From: Nitrosotalea sp.
GTDB taxonomy: Archaea; Thermoproteota; Nitrososphaeria; Nitrososphaerales; Nitrosopumilaceae
Direction: 5' to 3'
Length of the DNA stretch: 16,817 bases
NCBI GenBank assembly: GCA_031296345.1
Contig: JARLFW010000003.1
Span: 1 to 16,817 of the forward strand
Position 1 is the stretch's first letter. Every line of letters begins with the position of its first letter. The translations under genes were made by a program, and so were the position numbers. The notes under the pieces were generated by a model. It saw only the letters and a program-made list of their open reading frames with translations. It ran no database searches and was not told the DNA's origin. Shown one piece after another: positions 6,122 through 12,804 of the stretch.

Positions 6122-6760
6122 ATGACAACATTTGCAAACAACTGGCAAAAGCCACAAACACCAAGCATTGGTGAAAAATTTAATGATGTAATGAAGCCAA
6201 AAGGTGCTTTAAAACCAAGATTAGAGAATGGCATTAAAAGACTCCAGACTCAAATTGGAAAAACTGATGGAATGATTACAAAGCTAAAACAAAGAGATGA
6301 AAAGTTATTCAAGAGAATTGTAGTTGCAACACAGAATCATGATATAACTACAAGTAAGGTTTTATCAAAAGAATTATCTGAAGTTAGAAAAGTAACAAAA
6401 CTTTTAGGAAATGTTAGAATTGCTCTAGAACAGATTGAGCTTAGACTTAGCACATTCCATGACCTAGGAGATACTGTGGTAACTATCATGCCGACAATAG
6501 GCTTGATGAAGAACCTAAGATCTTCGCTTATTAGATTCATGCCAGAAGCTGACCGTGAGCTAACTGGAATGACTGAAATGTTAGGTGGTCTTATGACCGA
6601 TACATTCCATAGTGGAGACTTTGGAATTGACTCCGAGGCTACAAGCGAAGAATCAGAGAAGATTCTTCAAGAAGCTTCAGCAGTTGCAGAGGCAGCAATT
6701 AATGATAGATTGCCATCTACTCCTGTTGGTCAATCTTCCTCCTCAACCCGTTACGTCTAG
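6122..6760 (+). CDS. cdvB: CdvB-family ESCRT-III-like cell-division protein
   Basis: This 212-residue protein has the Snf7/ESCRT-III layout: a basic N-terminal helical hairpin (residues about 25-110, KPRLENGIKRLQTQIGKTDG followed by KLKQRDEKLFKRIV), a middle helix with the VRIALEQIELRLSTFHDLGD pattern, then an acidic region with a C-terminal helix (EESEKILQEASAVAEAAIND) and a Ser-rich tail. CdvB proteins polymerise at the membrane and are remodelled by the Vps4-like ATPase CdvC to constrict the division site in Thaumarchaeota and Sulfolobales. The sequence after the core is short, and no winged-helix domain of the Sulfolobus CdvB type is visible. cdvA and cdvC are not adjacent, and several CdvB paralogues are usual, so the exact paralogue is not assigned. 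It overlaps the MFS gene tail-to-tail at CTAG. Confidence 0.9.
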   Translation: MTTFANNWQKPQTPSIGEKFNDVMKPKGALKPRLENGIKRLQTQIGKTDGMITKLKQRDEKLFKRIVVATQNHDITTSKVLSKELSEVRKVTKLLGNVRIALEQIELRLSTFHDLGDTVVTIMPTIGLMKNLRSSLIRFMPEADRELTGMTEMLGGLMTDTFHSGDFGIDSEATSEESEKILQEASAVAEAAINDRLPSTPVGQSSSSTRYV

Positions 6761-8022
6761 ACTTTCTTTTGAGATAGTTTGTAGCGGAAGTATACCTGGA
6801 ATAAGACTAGTGACACTACTAGTATGACTGAGGCAGTTAGGAACATAGTCACATAACCTAGGGATTTTGTTAGCTCACCAGTTACAATTGAACCGACAAA
6901 TATTCCTAAACCTGTTACTGCACTATTTACCCCTAGATACTTTCCTTCAAATCCCTGTGGAATGCTCTTGAAAAATATCACCGAACTAGATGTACTAAAA
7001 ATTGAAAATCCGATTACCATTAGACAAGCTGATGCTATTGTCATTGGAAATCCTGATACTCCCGTCATGAAAAGTAATGAAATAGCAGGGATAGTTACAG
7101 CCAAAATTCTTGGTATGTATGCTATTATCGTTGATCTTTCTTCTCCAAACTTTGATATTATTTTTGGAGCAATAAAAAAAATCAATAACATAGTTGCCGT
7201 TTGAATCATGTAATTTAGAAAGACATCAGAGTTTGAATAATTCTGATTCTTCAAAAATGGTGTCCAGGCAGTAAAGTAAATGTTGCTTCCAAAATAGAAA
7301 AAGAATGATGCTAGATAAAATATGCCAATCTCATGACTAATTCTTCCTCTAAATATTGTAATTATGTGTCTAAAATCATATGCCTCCAAGGCCTTTGGAA
7401 AGACAAAATGGTAATTGCTAATTGAATAACGCAGACCATGTAAAGAATGTGCAATACTGCTTCTCTCAAGATGGATTCCATCACCTTTTACAGCTGTACT
7501 TAAAATCATTGATGCACCACTTGATGCAGCACATATTAGAAAATATGGTCTAATATCAAAATTAAAACTTCCAACTGTTCCAATAGCCATAGCTACTAAC
7601 ATTCCGATAGTACCGATAACTGATGTACGTGCAAATAACCAACTCCAGAGATTTTTTTGTACTGATTCCATCACAAGAAGCTGTGTTACTGGGCTTTTTG
7701 CTACTAGAAAAAAACCAAGAATTATTGCTAATCCATAAAGAATGTAAATTGAATTGGTAAAATACATTCCAATACAACAAAGTAAAACAGAAAAGGATGA
7801 GAGGATAAGTATTGATCTCTTAGCATGAAATCTATCGATTATTCTACCCCAAGCAAGTGAACCTATTGCTACAGATCCGTTCTGAAGCGCAGATATTATG
7901 GCTACTTCACCTATGTTGCCACCAAGAAAGATCACATATAGTGGAATTACAGTACTTAATCCTTGAGCAGTTATCTGAGATGGTAACAAATACCATATCC
8001 ATCGTTTAGCTTGAAGTCGCAT
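6757..8022 (-). CDS. MFS transporter, 12 transmembrane helices
   Basis: This 421-residue protein is hydrophobic throughout, with about twelve membrane helices in two halves joined by a polar central stretch (KGDGIHLERSSIAHSLHGLR to the AYDFRH region). The MFS signature after helix 2 is clear: AWGRIIDRFHAKRS (G-x3-D-R-x3-K-R). It is therefore a secondary transporter of the major facilitator superfamily. The substrate cannot be read from sequence. A multidrug or small-metabolite exporter is the commonest role for this type. The start at 8022 is supported by the TATA box and palindrome just upstream. Its end overlaps cdvB by 4 bp. The candidate RNA at 8105-8294 lies directly upstream on the same strand. 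Confidence 0.88.
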   Translation of the reverse strand: MRLQAKRWIWYLLPSQITAQGLSTVIPLYVIFLGGNIGEVAIISALQNGSVAIGSLAWGRIIDRFHAKRSILILSSFSVLLCCIGMYFTNSIYILYGLAIILGFFLVAKSPVTQLLVMESVQKNLWSWLFARTSVIGTIGMLVAMAIGTVGSFNFDIRPYFLICAASSGASMILSTAVKGDGIHLERSSIAHSLHGLRYSISNYHFVFPKALEAYDFRHIITIFRGRISHEIGIFYLASFFFYFGSNIYFTAWTPFLKNQNYSNSDVFLNYMIQTATMLLIFFIAPKIISKFGEERSTIIAYIPRILAVTIPAISLLFMTGVSGFPMTIASACLMVIGFSIFSTSSSVIFFKSIPQGFEGKYLGVNSAVTGLGIFVGSIVTGELTKSLGYVTMFLTASVILVVSLVLFQVYFRYKLSQKKV

Positions 8023-8036
8023 CTTTCTAGATAATC

Positions 8037-8060
8037 AACGGCTAGCCGTTATTGTATAAT
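8037..8060 (-). promoter_or_regulatory. TATA box with 14-bp palindromic operator for the MFS gene
   Basis: AACGGCTAGCCGTT at 8037-8050 is a perfect palindrome. On the minus strand the TATA element ATTATACAAT (8051-8060) directly precedes it, and the MFS ATG is 15 bp past it. The palindrome thus sits between TATA box and expected start site (about 8029), where a bound repressor would block polymerase. Confidence 0.6.
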
Positions 8061-8104
8061 GCATTTGAAAAATCTCCATGGTTTTGTCTATCTTTGTTAC
8101 AGGT

Positions 8105-8294
8105 GAAAAAATTCTATCATGCAAGAGTGTGGAGACCACACATGGTGAGTGTGATACACTCAAAGCATTGAGATGACCTTTGTCATCTTCTCCTTCGGGG
8201 GTACCTTGGGATGCTTGTGTTGAAAGATTTGACCTTGCAACATCACACATTGCTTGCATGATTCCTATCTAAGGAGGATGCCTTTAGGTAGGGA
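8105..8294 (-). ncRNA. Candidate multi-hairpin structured RNA (unknown family)
   Basis: A 10-bp perfect closing stem, ATCATGCAAG (8116-8125) with CTTGCATGAT (8253-8262), encloses a series of perfect hairpins: GTGTGG/CCACAC (8127-8141), GAGTGT/ACACTC (8147-8161), AGATGAC/GTCATCT (8171-8188), and weaker ones at 8190-8201 and 8218-8242. Another hairpin at 8264-8292 (about 11 bp, one bulge) lies outside. On the minus strand a strong TATA box (8315-8322) predicts a start near 8292, the first base of this outer hairpin, and T6 at 8105-8110 follows the closing stem. Three pairs are G-U only on the plus strand, which points the other way, so the strand is not settled. A 74-codon open frame (8035-8259, minus) overlaps it and is probably spurious. 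I recognise no tRNA, SRP, RNase P or known riboswitch core. Confidence 0.6.
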
Positions 8295-8314
8295 ATAATA
8301 GTACGTGAATAAAA

Positions 8315-8326
8315 TATTTAAGGTTT
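8315..8326 (-). promoter_or_regulatory. Strong BRE/TATA promoter for the 8105-8294 RNA
   Basis: Minus-strand AAACCTTAAATA is identical to the zinc-finger gene promoter core at 5784-5795. It is flanked by imperfect inverted copies, TACGTGAA (8302-8309) and TTTACGTA (8324-8331), which could be a regulator site. The rest of 8331-8446 is AT-rich, with a TATA-like TCTATATG at about 8407-8414 for the next gene. Confidence 0.5.
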
Positions 8327-8446
8327 ACGTATAATTTGATACTAAAACTCTAGATTTATGTAAATAAGCAAAGTTATAACATAATTTTAAAAATATCTTG
8401 AAATTTCTATATGAAAGCTTTTATGATGCGATGATGTAATTTAGTC

Positions 8447-8785
8447 ATGAAAAAGAGTGGGGATGTGTATCAACTTATTTACGAATCAAATCTAGACAGC
8501 AAATTGGAACAGATTCTAATTGGATTGGTAAAAGATAATCCTTCTCCAAAGATTGAATCAATAATTCAAAAATTCCTTTTGTACGTTCAGCACTCCACAG
8601 AAAATTTCTGGACAACATACTATAGCGCAAGAACATATGAGGAAAAACTGGATTGTTACTATCAATATTCTAAGAATCAATGTCTTGCAACTAAAGTACT
8701 GGTAAGAGATCTAAGTTCATTATCTTCTGATGATGAAATAAAGGAAAATCTAGACGCCTTGGTAAAAGAGAGTTTTACATTCTAA
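8447..8785 (+). CDS. Hypothetical helical protein, 112 residues
   Basis: I do not recognise a family. The text is predicted mostly helical, soluble and without a signal peptide, with alternating charged and hydrophobic residues, aromatic-rich in the middle (STENFWTTYYSARTYEEKLD), and a few cysteines (DCYYQ and NQCLATK). The ATG at 8447 sits 33-40 bp after TCTATATG, a fitting promoter distance. Codon use is ordinary for the window, and the stop shares CTAA with the converging coiled-coil gene (8782-8785). That precise junction supports both reading frames as real. Confidence 0.65.
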   Translation: MKKSGDVYQLIYESNLDSKLEQILIGLVKDNPSPKIESIIQKFLLYVQHSTENFWTTYYSARTYEEKLDCYYQYSKNQCLATKVLVRDLSSLSSDDEIKENLDALVKESFTF

Positions 8786-9375
8786 GTTAGAGAAGACTCT
8801 GTCTTTGGTCTAGTCTCTTTGAATTTTGCAATCTTGTTACCTTCCTCGTTTACAACCTGATCAATACTGATTAGTCTTTCTCGAAGGTTAGTAATCATGA
8901 TTGCAACATCATCTGCTTCTTTTTCAACCTCGCCTCTTTTTTGTTGCAATGTTCTAATACCTTGTTTTTCTTCTTCTATGTATTGACCTACTTTAACTAG
9001 TTTCTCCTTTAGATTTTTGATATCTACTGATTCATCTTCGATGCTTTTTTCTAGGTTAGTTCGCTTGTCTTTGAGGTCCTTGATCATTAGACCTACATAG
9101 TCAATTGCTTCTTCTAACTTGGTTCTCTTATCCATTAATGCCTTAATTCCTATGTCCTCGCCTGATGTGCTCATACGAGTTTGTTGAATAGGTTCGGGTA
9201 TTTTTACTTGTTCTGAAGGGCGAAAACGTGATTCTTCTATGACTTCTGATGTTTTTGCGCTCTCTGTTTTTGGTTCATATTGAAAAGTCTTACCTGACGA
9301 ATCAGTCACATTATCTTTTGCTCCTGAGGAAATCGATTCAAACTCATCTTTTTTCTTTCGAAACTTGTCAAACAT
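8782..9375 (-). CDS. Coiled-coil protein built of 21-residue tandem repeats
   Basis: The 197-residue protein starts with a basic segment (MFDKFRKKK) and a polar, probably disordered region to about residue 74. The rest is a long coiled coil made of near-perfect 21-residue units beginning at residues 77, 98, 119, 140 and 161, with a partial unit at 182-197. Each unit opens I-K/R/T-x-L-x-x-K/R with further hydrophobics about positions 11 and 15 (IKALMDKRTKLEEAI, IKDLKDKRTNLEKSI, IKNLKEKLVKVGQYI). Twenty-one is three heptads, so the units fit one continuous coiled coil. No cysteine or membrane segment is present. A scaffolding, filament or partner-binding role is likely but unproven. A TATA box TTTTTATATATTAAAA lies 24-40 bp upstream. 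It overlaps the 8447-8785 gene at its end. Confidence 0.75.
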   Translation of the reverse strand: MFDKFRKKKDEFESISSGAKDNVTDSSGKTFQYEPKTESAKTSEVIEESRFRPSEQVKIPEPIQQTRMSTSGEDIGIKALMDKRTKLEEAIDYVGLMIKDLKDKRTNLEKSIEDESVDIKNLKEKLVKVGQYIEEEKQGIRTLQQKRGEVEKEADDVAIMITNLRERLISIDQVVNEEGNKIAKFKETRPKTESSLT

Positions 9376-9529
9376 ATCGCTAATGGGATATGTTATTTTT
9401 AATATATAAAAAGTTAATAAATGAAAAATTAATCCTTTTGGCTAGATTTTGTGTTTATTTTAAATCAAAAACCTGTAAAAGCATTGGATTGAGATATATT
9501 TAGAGAATAGAATCTTTGGTTCGAGTCAC

Positions 9530-9907
9530 TTGAAAAATAACAAAGTCGACCTTCTTCCAATTGTTGAAGACATCATAGGATTAGATCCAATGATGAGATT
9601 TGCAGCAATTATAGACCTAAAAGGAAACATATCTGAGGCAATAATGAAGGAAGGCAAGACTTCGCTCAAGTCACAAAAGGAAGAAGAACACTTTTGTAAA
9701 CAGGTTGCCATGAGGAGAAAAATTAGACAACAATTCGACAAGAGTCTTGGACCCGTAAATTATGTACATATTGAACGTCAAAAGATTACTCAGATTGTTA
9801 TCTATCCTAAACGTAAGACTGTCTATGTGACAATGGAGCCAAATATGGATATAAAACGAAAACTAGAGATTGTAGAATCAATCAAAAAGAAAACTACAAA
9901 ATTATAA
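9530..9907 (+). CDS. Small conserved-looking thaumarchaeal protein, possibly DUF6659 family
   Basis: This 125-residue protein starts at TTG 9530, with ATATATTTA at about 9493-9501 placed as TATA box for a short-leader transcript. It opens with a helix (VDLLPIVEDIIGLDP), then RFAAIIDLKGNISEAIMKEG, which reads as two strands of a roadblock- or PAS-like sensor fold. Next is the charged helix SQKEEEHFCKQVAMRRKIRQ, then strands YVHIERQKITQIVIYP and KTVYVTMEP. The pattern matches my memory of the thaumarchaea-restricted family called DUF6659, but I cannot check it. There is no signal peptide or membrane helix. A dimerising sensor or signalling adaptor is a guess from the fold. Confidence 0.7.
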   Translation: MKNNKVDLLPIVEDIIGLDPMMRFAAIIDLKGNISEAIMKEGKTSLKSQKEEEHFCKQVAMRRKIRQQFDKSLGPVNYVHIERQKITQIVIYPKRKTVYVTMEPNMDIKRKLEIVESIKKKTTKL

Positions 9908-9944
9908 AAAATTAAGGAAAATACATTTTTCCAGATTACTAGAT

Positions 9945-10061
9945 TTACTCTGTTACTGGCTGAGGTATGCCTTCACCTAATACGTCTACAATAGCAAAAG
10001 CATCACCATCGTTATAGCTCGCCATTGCACCTTCTTCTGAGCAAATTACTTTTTTTATCAC
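9945..10061 (-). CDS. Possible small ORF, 38 residues (GTG start)
   Basis: In the gap between 9907 and 10201 the minus strand has an open frame from GTG 10061 (or ATG 10025, 26 residues) to a stop at 9945-9947. The peptide has a protein-like, acidic composition: MIKKVICSEEGAM then ASYNDGDAFAIVDVLGEGIP and PQPVTE at the end. An in-frame stop lies just upstream. No clear TATA box precedes it. It could be a true small protein, or the remnant of a larger gene. Confidence 0.3.
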   Translation of the reverse strand: MIKKVICSEEGAMASYNDGDAFAIVDVLGEGIPQPVTE

Positions 10062-10137
10062 ATAAAATTGCTACTTGATTATCTTCCCCCGCTTCTCAAT
10101 AATTGAAAAATTACCCATTTCGCAGTCTAAAACAGCC

Positions 10138-10160
10138 GTTCCGCTATGTGTTCCGCTATG
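10138..10160 (+). repeat. Two tandem 11-bp repeats before the winged-helix gene
   Basis: GTTCCGCTATG occurs at 10138-10148 and 10150-10160, a period of 12 bp, close to one helical turn. They lie 41-63 bp before the start of the winged-helix regulator, just upstream of where its TATA/BRE must be (TGATAAAACATC at about 10168-10179). This is the usual place for autoregulatory or activator sites. Confidence 0.5.
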
Positions 10161-10200
10161 GAATTTCATGCTGTCCCTGATAAAACATCGATACTATAGT

Positions 10201-10494
10201 ATGTCCATGTCAAAACAACAATACAGATCAGAAATGGGTATCATAGCCGATATTCTTGGTGTAACTATGGATGGAGGAACACAAGGAGTAATTGTCTCAG
10301 CCATATCTAGAAGGGCAAATCTATCGCATTATGCGGTTCTTGAGAAATGCCAGAAATTGATAGATGCTGGATTGGTAGAGTCAATGAAAGCCGAAAGAAA
10401 CAGGCTGTTTAGAGTTACAGAGAAGGGAATAAGATTCTTCCAAGAATTCCAAAGATTCCAAGGCGTGATGCTGGGACTAAACCTTAGGTATTAA
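10201..10494 (+). CDS. Winged-helix DNA-binding protein
   Basis: The protein is one winged helix: helix 1 (YRSEMGIIADILGVT), the T/G-rich turn, helix 2-3 (VIVSAISRRANLSHYAVLEKCQKLIDAGLVE) and the wing (MKAERNRLFRVTEKGIRFFQEF). This is the COG3432/ArnR1-like type, abundant in thaumarchaea. The frame is open upstream to 10075, but that stretch contains the tandem repeats and reads as unstructured, so ATG 10201 (MSMSKQQYRSE, 97 residues) is the better start; ATG 10207 is equally possible. No other domain is present, so it is probably a dimeric local regulator. Its stop is 91 bp before the start I prefer for the membrane-anchored regulator, which may belong to the same transcript. Confidence 0.75.
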   Translation: MSMSKQQYRSEMGIIADILGVTMDGGTQGVIVSAISRRANLSHYAVLEKCQKLIDAGLVESMKAERNRLFRVTEKGIRFFQEFQRFQGVMLGLNLRY

Positions 10495-10585
10495 GCAAAT
10501 GCCTCAGGAATATCAGATGATTGCGGTACAAGAAGTATTACCGGAAGGAATGCTTTTTGTAAGGATCAATTGTATTCTCACAACA

Positions 10586-11695
10586 ATGGTTAGAGCACCA
10601 GTTATAGCAGCATGTTTTGTTTTACTTGTTCTCTCTTCATTTGTTCAGTATGCTGTAGGCAGTCCCAAAGTTCTTGATTTTACAATCTATACAGATGGAA
10701 CTACTCATGTTTTTTATCAAACTGATGTAGACTCACAATCCCCAGATTCTGCTCTAAATCTCTATGGCAATAGTATTGAAAATCTTGTTGTACAAGATGA
10801 AAATGGAACATTGCTTTCAAGTAGAGTAAATCAAAGTACTGCAACAGTTGAAACCTTAGGATCTTCTACAATTAAAGCAGATTATGATACTCCTGATTTG
10901 ATCTCAAAGAATGGAAAAACATGGACTTTTCATGTGAATTCTACAATTGATTATTCCATACTTTTACCAAAAAATTCAGTGATTGTTGGAATGAGTGTAT
11001 CTCCATTAAATATGCAAATAGTTGATGATCAGTCACTTATTTCATTACCTAGTGGTTCAGCTGAGATCAACTATATTATTGGTGTATTAGGAACAAGTCA
11101 GACCGCTACTTTAGCAATACAAAAAGCTCAGGATTTTATTAATACCCTAACATCTACAGGTGTAAAAACTCCAATGGCTCTTGCAAAGCTTGAGGAAGCT
11201 AAATTAGACTTTAATCAAGGCAAGTACTCTGATGCTGAATCTCTTGCAGCAGCTGCCAAGAGTCTTGCACTTCAGGAACAACAAACTACCAATTCTGTAT
11301 CCAATATATCCTCTGATAATTTACCAATTTCTGTTTTAATTGTAGGAGGCATTATCGCAGCGGGTGCAGCTGGATTTATGATAATGAAAAGAAAAAGATC
11401 AAGTAATTCTATAACTCCAAATGTTATCACAAAGAACAACTACATTGCACCAGACAAGGAAACAATTTACAAACTCAAACCAGAATTACGCCAGGATGAT
11501 AAGGATATTGTAGCATTTATCTCTGAAAAAGGGGGTCAAGTATTTGAAAGTGAACTACGAAAGAAATTCTTGATGCCACGTACAACAATGTGGCGTGCTG
11601 TTAAACGACTTGAAAGAGAAGATGTAATTGAAATAGAAAAGGTTGATCAACAGAATCTCATTAAACTTCGAAAACCTGAGGAGACTGAAAAATGA
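10586..11695 (+). CDS. Membrane-anchored winged-helix regulator with extracellular sensor domain
   Basis: From ATG 10586 (369 residues) the order is: signal peptide (MVRAPVIAACFVLLVLSSFV), an extracellular beta-rich domain at about residues 27-170 (strand repeats such as FTIYTDGTTHVFYQTDVD), a helical segment at about 195-235 (MALAKLEEAKLDFNQGKYSD), a single membrane helix at about 246-267 (LPISVLIVGGIIAAGAAGFM) followed by KRKR, and a cytosolic winged helix at 300-363 (RQDDKDIVAFISEKGGQVFE, then SELRKKFLMPRTTMWRAVKR). This is the layout of COG2512-type membrane-bound regulators: outside signal, inside DNA-binding. The frame is open to 10499, but the added 29 residues lie before the signal peptide, so the shorter start is preferred. 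It overlaps the next gene by ATGA, suggesting translation coupling. Confidence 0.82.
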   Translation: MVRAPVIAACFVLLVLSSFVQYAVGSPKVLDFTIYTDGTTHVFYQTDVDSQSPDSALNLYGNSIENLVVQDENGTLLSSRVNQSTATVETLGSSTIKADYDTPDLISKNGKTWTFHVNSTIDYSILLPKNSVIVGMSVSPLNMQIVDDQSLISLPSGSAEINYIIGVLGTSQTATLAIQKAQDFINTLTSTGVKTPMALAKLEEAKLDFNQGKYSDAESLAAAAKSLALQEQQTTNSVSNISSDNLPISVLIVGGIIAAGAAGFMIMKRKRSSNSITPNVITKNNYIAPDKETIYKLKPELRQDDKDIVAFISEKGGQVFESELRKKFLMPRTTMWRAVKRLEREDVIEIEKVDQQNLIKLRKPEETEK

Positions 11696-12519
11696 AGGCT
11701 TTGGCAATTATTTTCTTGGCTTTAGTTGGAACATTGATCATAAATGGCCCAATTCAATCCTATGCAGATCCCCAACTTGATGCATTACTACAAATTGCCA
11801 CACAAGCAAGAGAAAATCTGAAGATGAACATTTCACAAATTAATAATGTTCCTGATGAAATTACACGTCTCTTTAAACAAGGCTCTGATGAAACCGATGC
11901 ACTATCTAATGCAATAGATAAGAAAGATGTTGTATCAGCAAGACAACATTTCCTCTCTGCCATGAATTTCTTTAAAACTACAAATGATAAGATAAATTCT
12001 CTTAATGTAACTCAAGTAAATAATCAACAACAAACAGACACATTACAATTACAAAGTGAAATTACAAGATTAGCAAAGATTGGTGAAACATTAAAGACAA
12101 TAGCAATAACAAACCATGCAAGTTTTGATTTTACACAATTTGATCAACTGATTCAGAAAGCAAAACAAGATCTTGATAATGGTAATATTAGTGAGGCATC
12201 AAAATCAATTGAAGAAGCAAACCATATTGTAATTGATGCTCATCAATCTCTTACAAACGTTGCAAAACAAAGGACTCCTGATAGGGCAAAGGACTTTACA
12301 GAAAAACAGATTGAGAGACTTGACAAAATGGGAAGTACATCTACTCAAAATTCTATGACGCAGGCTCCAAAAGTTTCAACCACATCTAAAACTAGTTCTA
12401 ATTTTACATCCTATGAAAATCCAAAAGATACGGTTGCAAAGCTAAAGAAACTTGCCGCCGCAGGAAAAGTTGATGAAGCCTTGAAAGTGATAAAATCATT
12501 TGAAGCACATCAAAAATAG
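11692..12519 (+). CDS. Secreted helical-repeat protein, partner of the membrane regulator
   Basis: This 275-residue protein begins with a signal peptide (MKALAIIFLALVGTLIINGP, cut about SYA|DPQ). The remainder is soluble, mostly helical and rich in Lys, Gln and Ala, with sections such as ARENLKMNISQINNVPDEIT and ASKSIEEANHIVIDAHQSLT that resemble helical-bundle or TPR-like repeats. Residues 213-245 are Ser/Thr-rich (possible linker or glycosylated stretch), followed by a short final helix pair (DTVAKLKKLAAAGKVDEALK). I do not recognise a family. ATG 11692 overlaps the stop of the membrane regulator (ATGA), so the two are co-expressed. The neighbour's own extracellular helical section (LEEAKLDFNQGKYSDAESLA) is of the same type, which suggests that the two interact. 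That is inference. Confidence 0.72.
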   Translation: MKALAIIFLALVGTLIINGPIQSYADPQLDALLQIATQARENLKMNISQINNVPDEITRLFKQGSDETDALSNAIDKKDVVSARQHFLSAMNFFKTTNDKINSLNVTQVNNQQQTDTLQLQSEITRLAKIGETLKTIAITNHASFDFTQFDQLIQKAKQDLDNGNISEASKSIEEANHIVIDAHQSLTNVAKQRTPDRAKDFTEKQIERLDKMGSTSTQNSMTQAPKVSTTSKTSSNFTSYENPKDTVAKLKKLAAAGKVDEALKVIKSFEAHQK

Positions 12520-12606
12520 AAATCAAAAACTGGCAAGAATCTGTAATTCCAGTGTTGTATGATGCTTACATAAAATTCATATAGATTTTTACTAGAATCA
12601 AAGCAG

Positions 12607-12804
12607 ATGGCTTCAAAGCAAATTTCTGCAGGCATAGGAATTCCAATGATCATAGTTGGTGTAATACTTGCTTTCCTTGTAGCGCCTATTCAAGCCAACC
12701 TAAAAGATACTGTAGAATTTGTAGGAAGTCTTATTGGAATTCTTGGAGTCATAATTTTCATAGTAGGATTATTCTCAAGAAAGGTAACCGCAATTACATC
12801 CTAA
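12607..12804 (+). CDS. Small two-helix membrane protein
   Basis: This 65-residue protein has two membrane helices, IGIPMIIVGVILAFLVAPI at about 10-28 and FVGSLIGILGVIIFIVGLFS at about 38-57, joined by a short loop (QANLKDTVE) and ending in RKVTAITS. No family is recognised. An AT-rich box (ACATAAAATTCATATAG at about 12568-12584) lies 23-39 bp before the ATG. It runs toward the NHL protein gene and shares CTAA with it (12801-12804). Its size and helix pair recall the small membrane protein at 3139-3357, but I see no sequence similarity between them. Confidence 0.62.
   Translation: MASKQISAGIGIPMIIVGVILAFLVAPIQANLKDTVEFVGSLIGILGVIIFIVGLFSRKVTAITS

Noticed and set aside
8035..8259. 74-codon open frame on the minus strand
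   Set aside because: It lies across the hairpin-rich RNA candidate and ends in the MFS promoter palindrome. It shows no recognisable domain, so I treat it as spurious, though a conservation test could overturn this.
9517..9526. GGTTCGAGTC resembling a tRNA T-loop
   Set aside because: No flanking stem pairs, and no acceptor, D or anticodon arm, is present. It lies in the leader of the 9530 gene.
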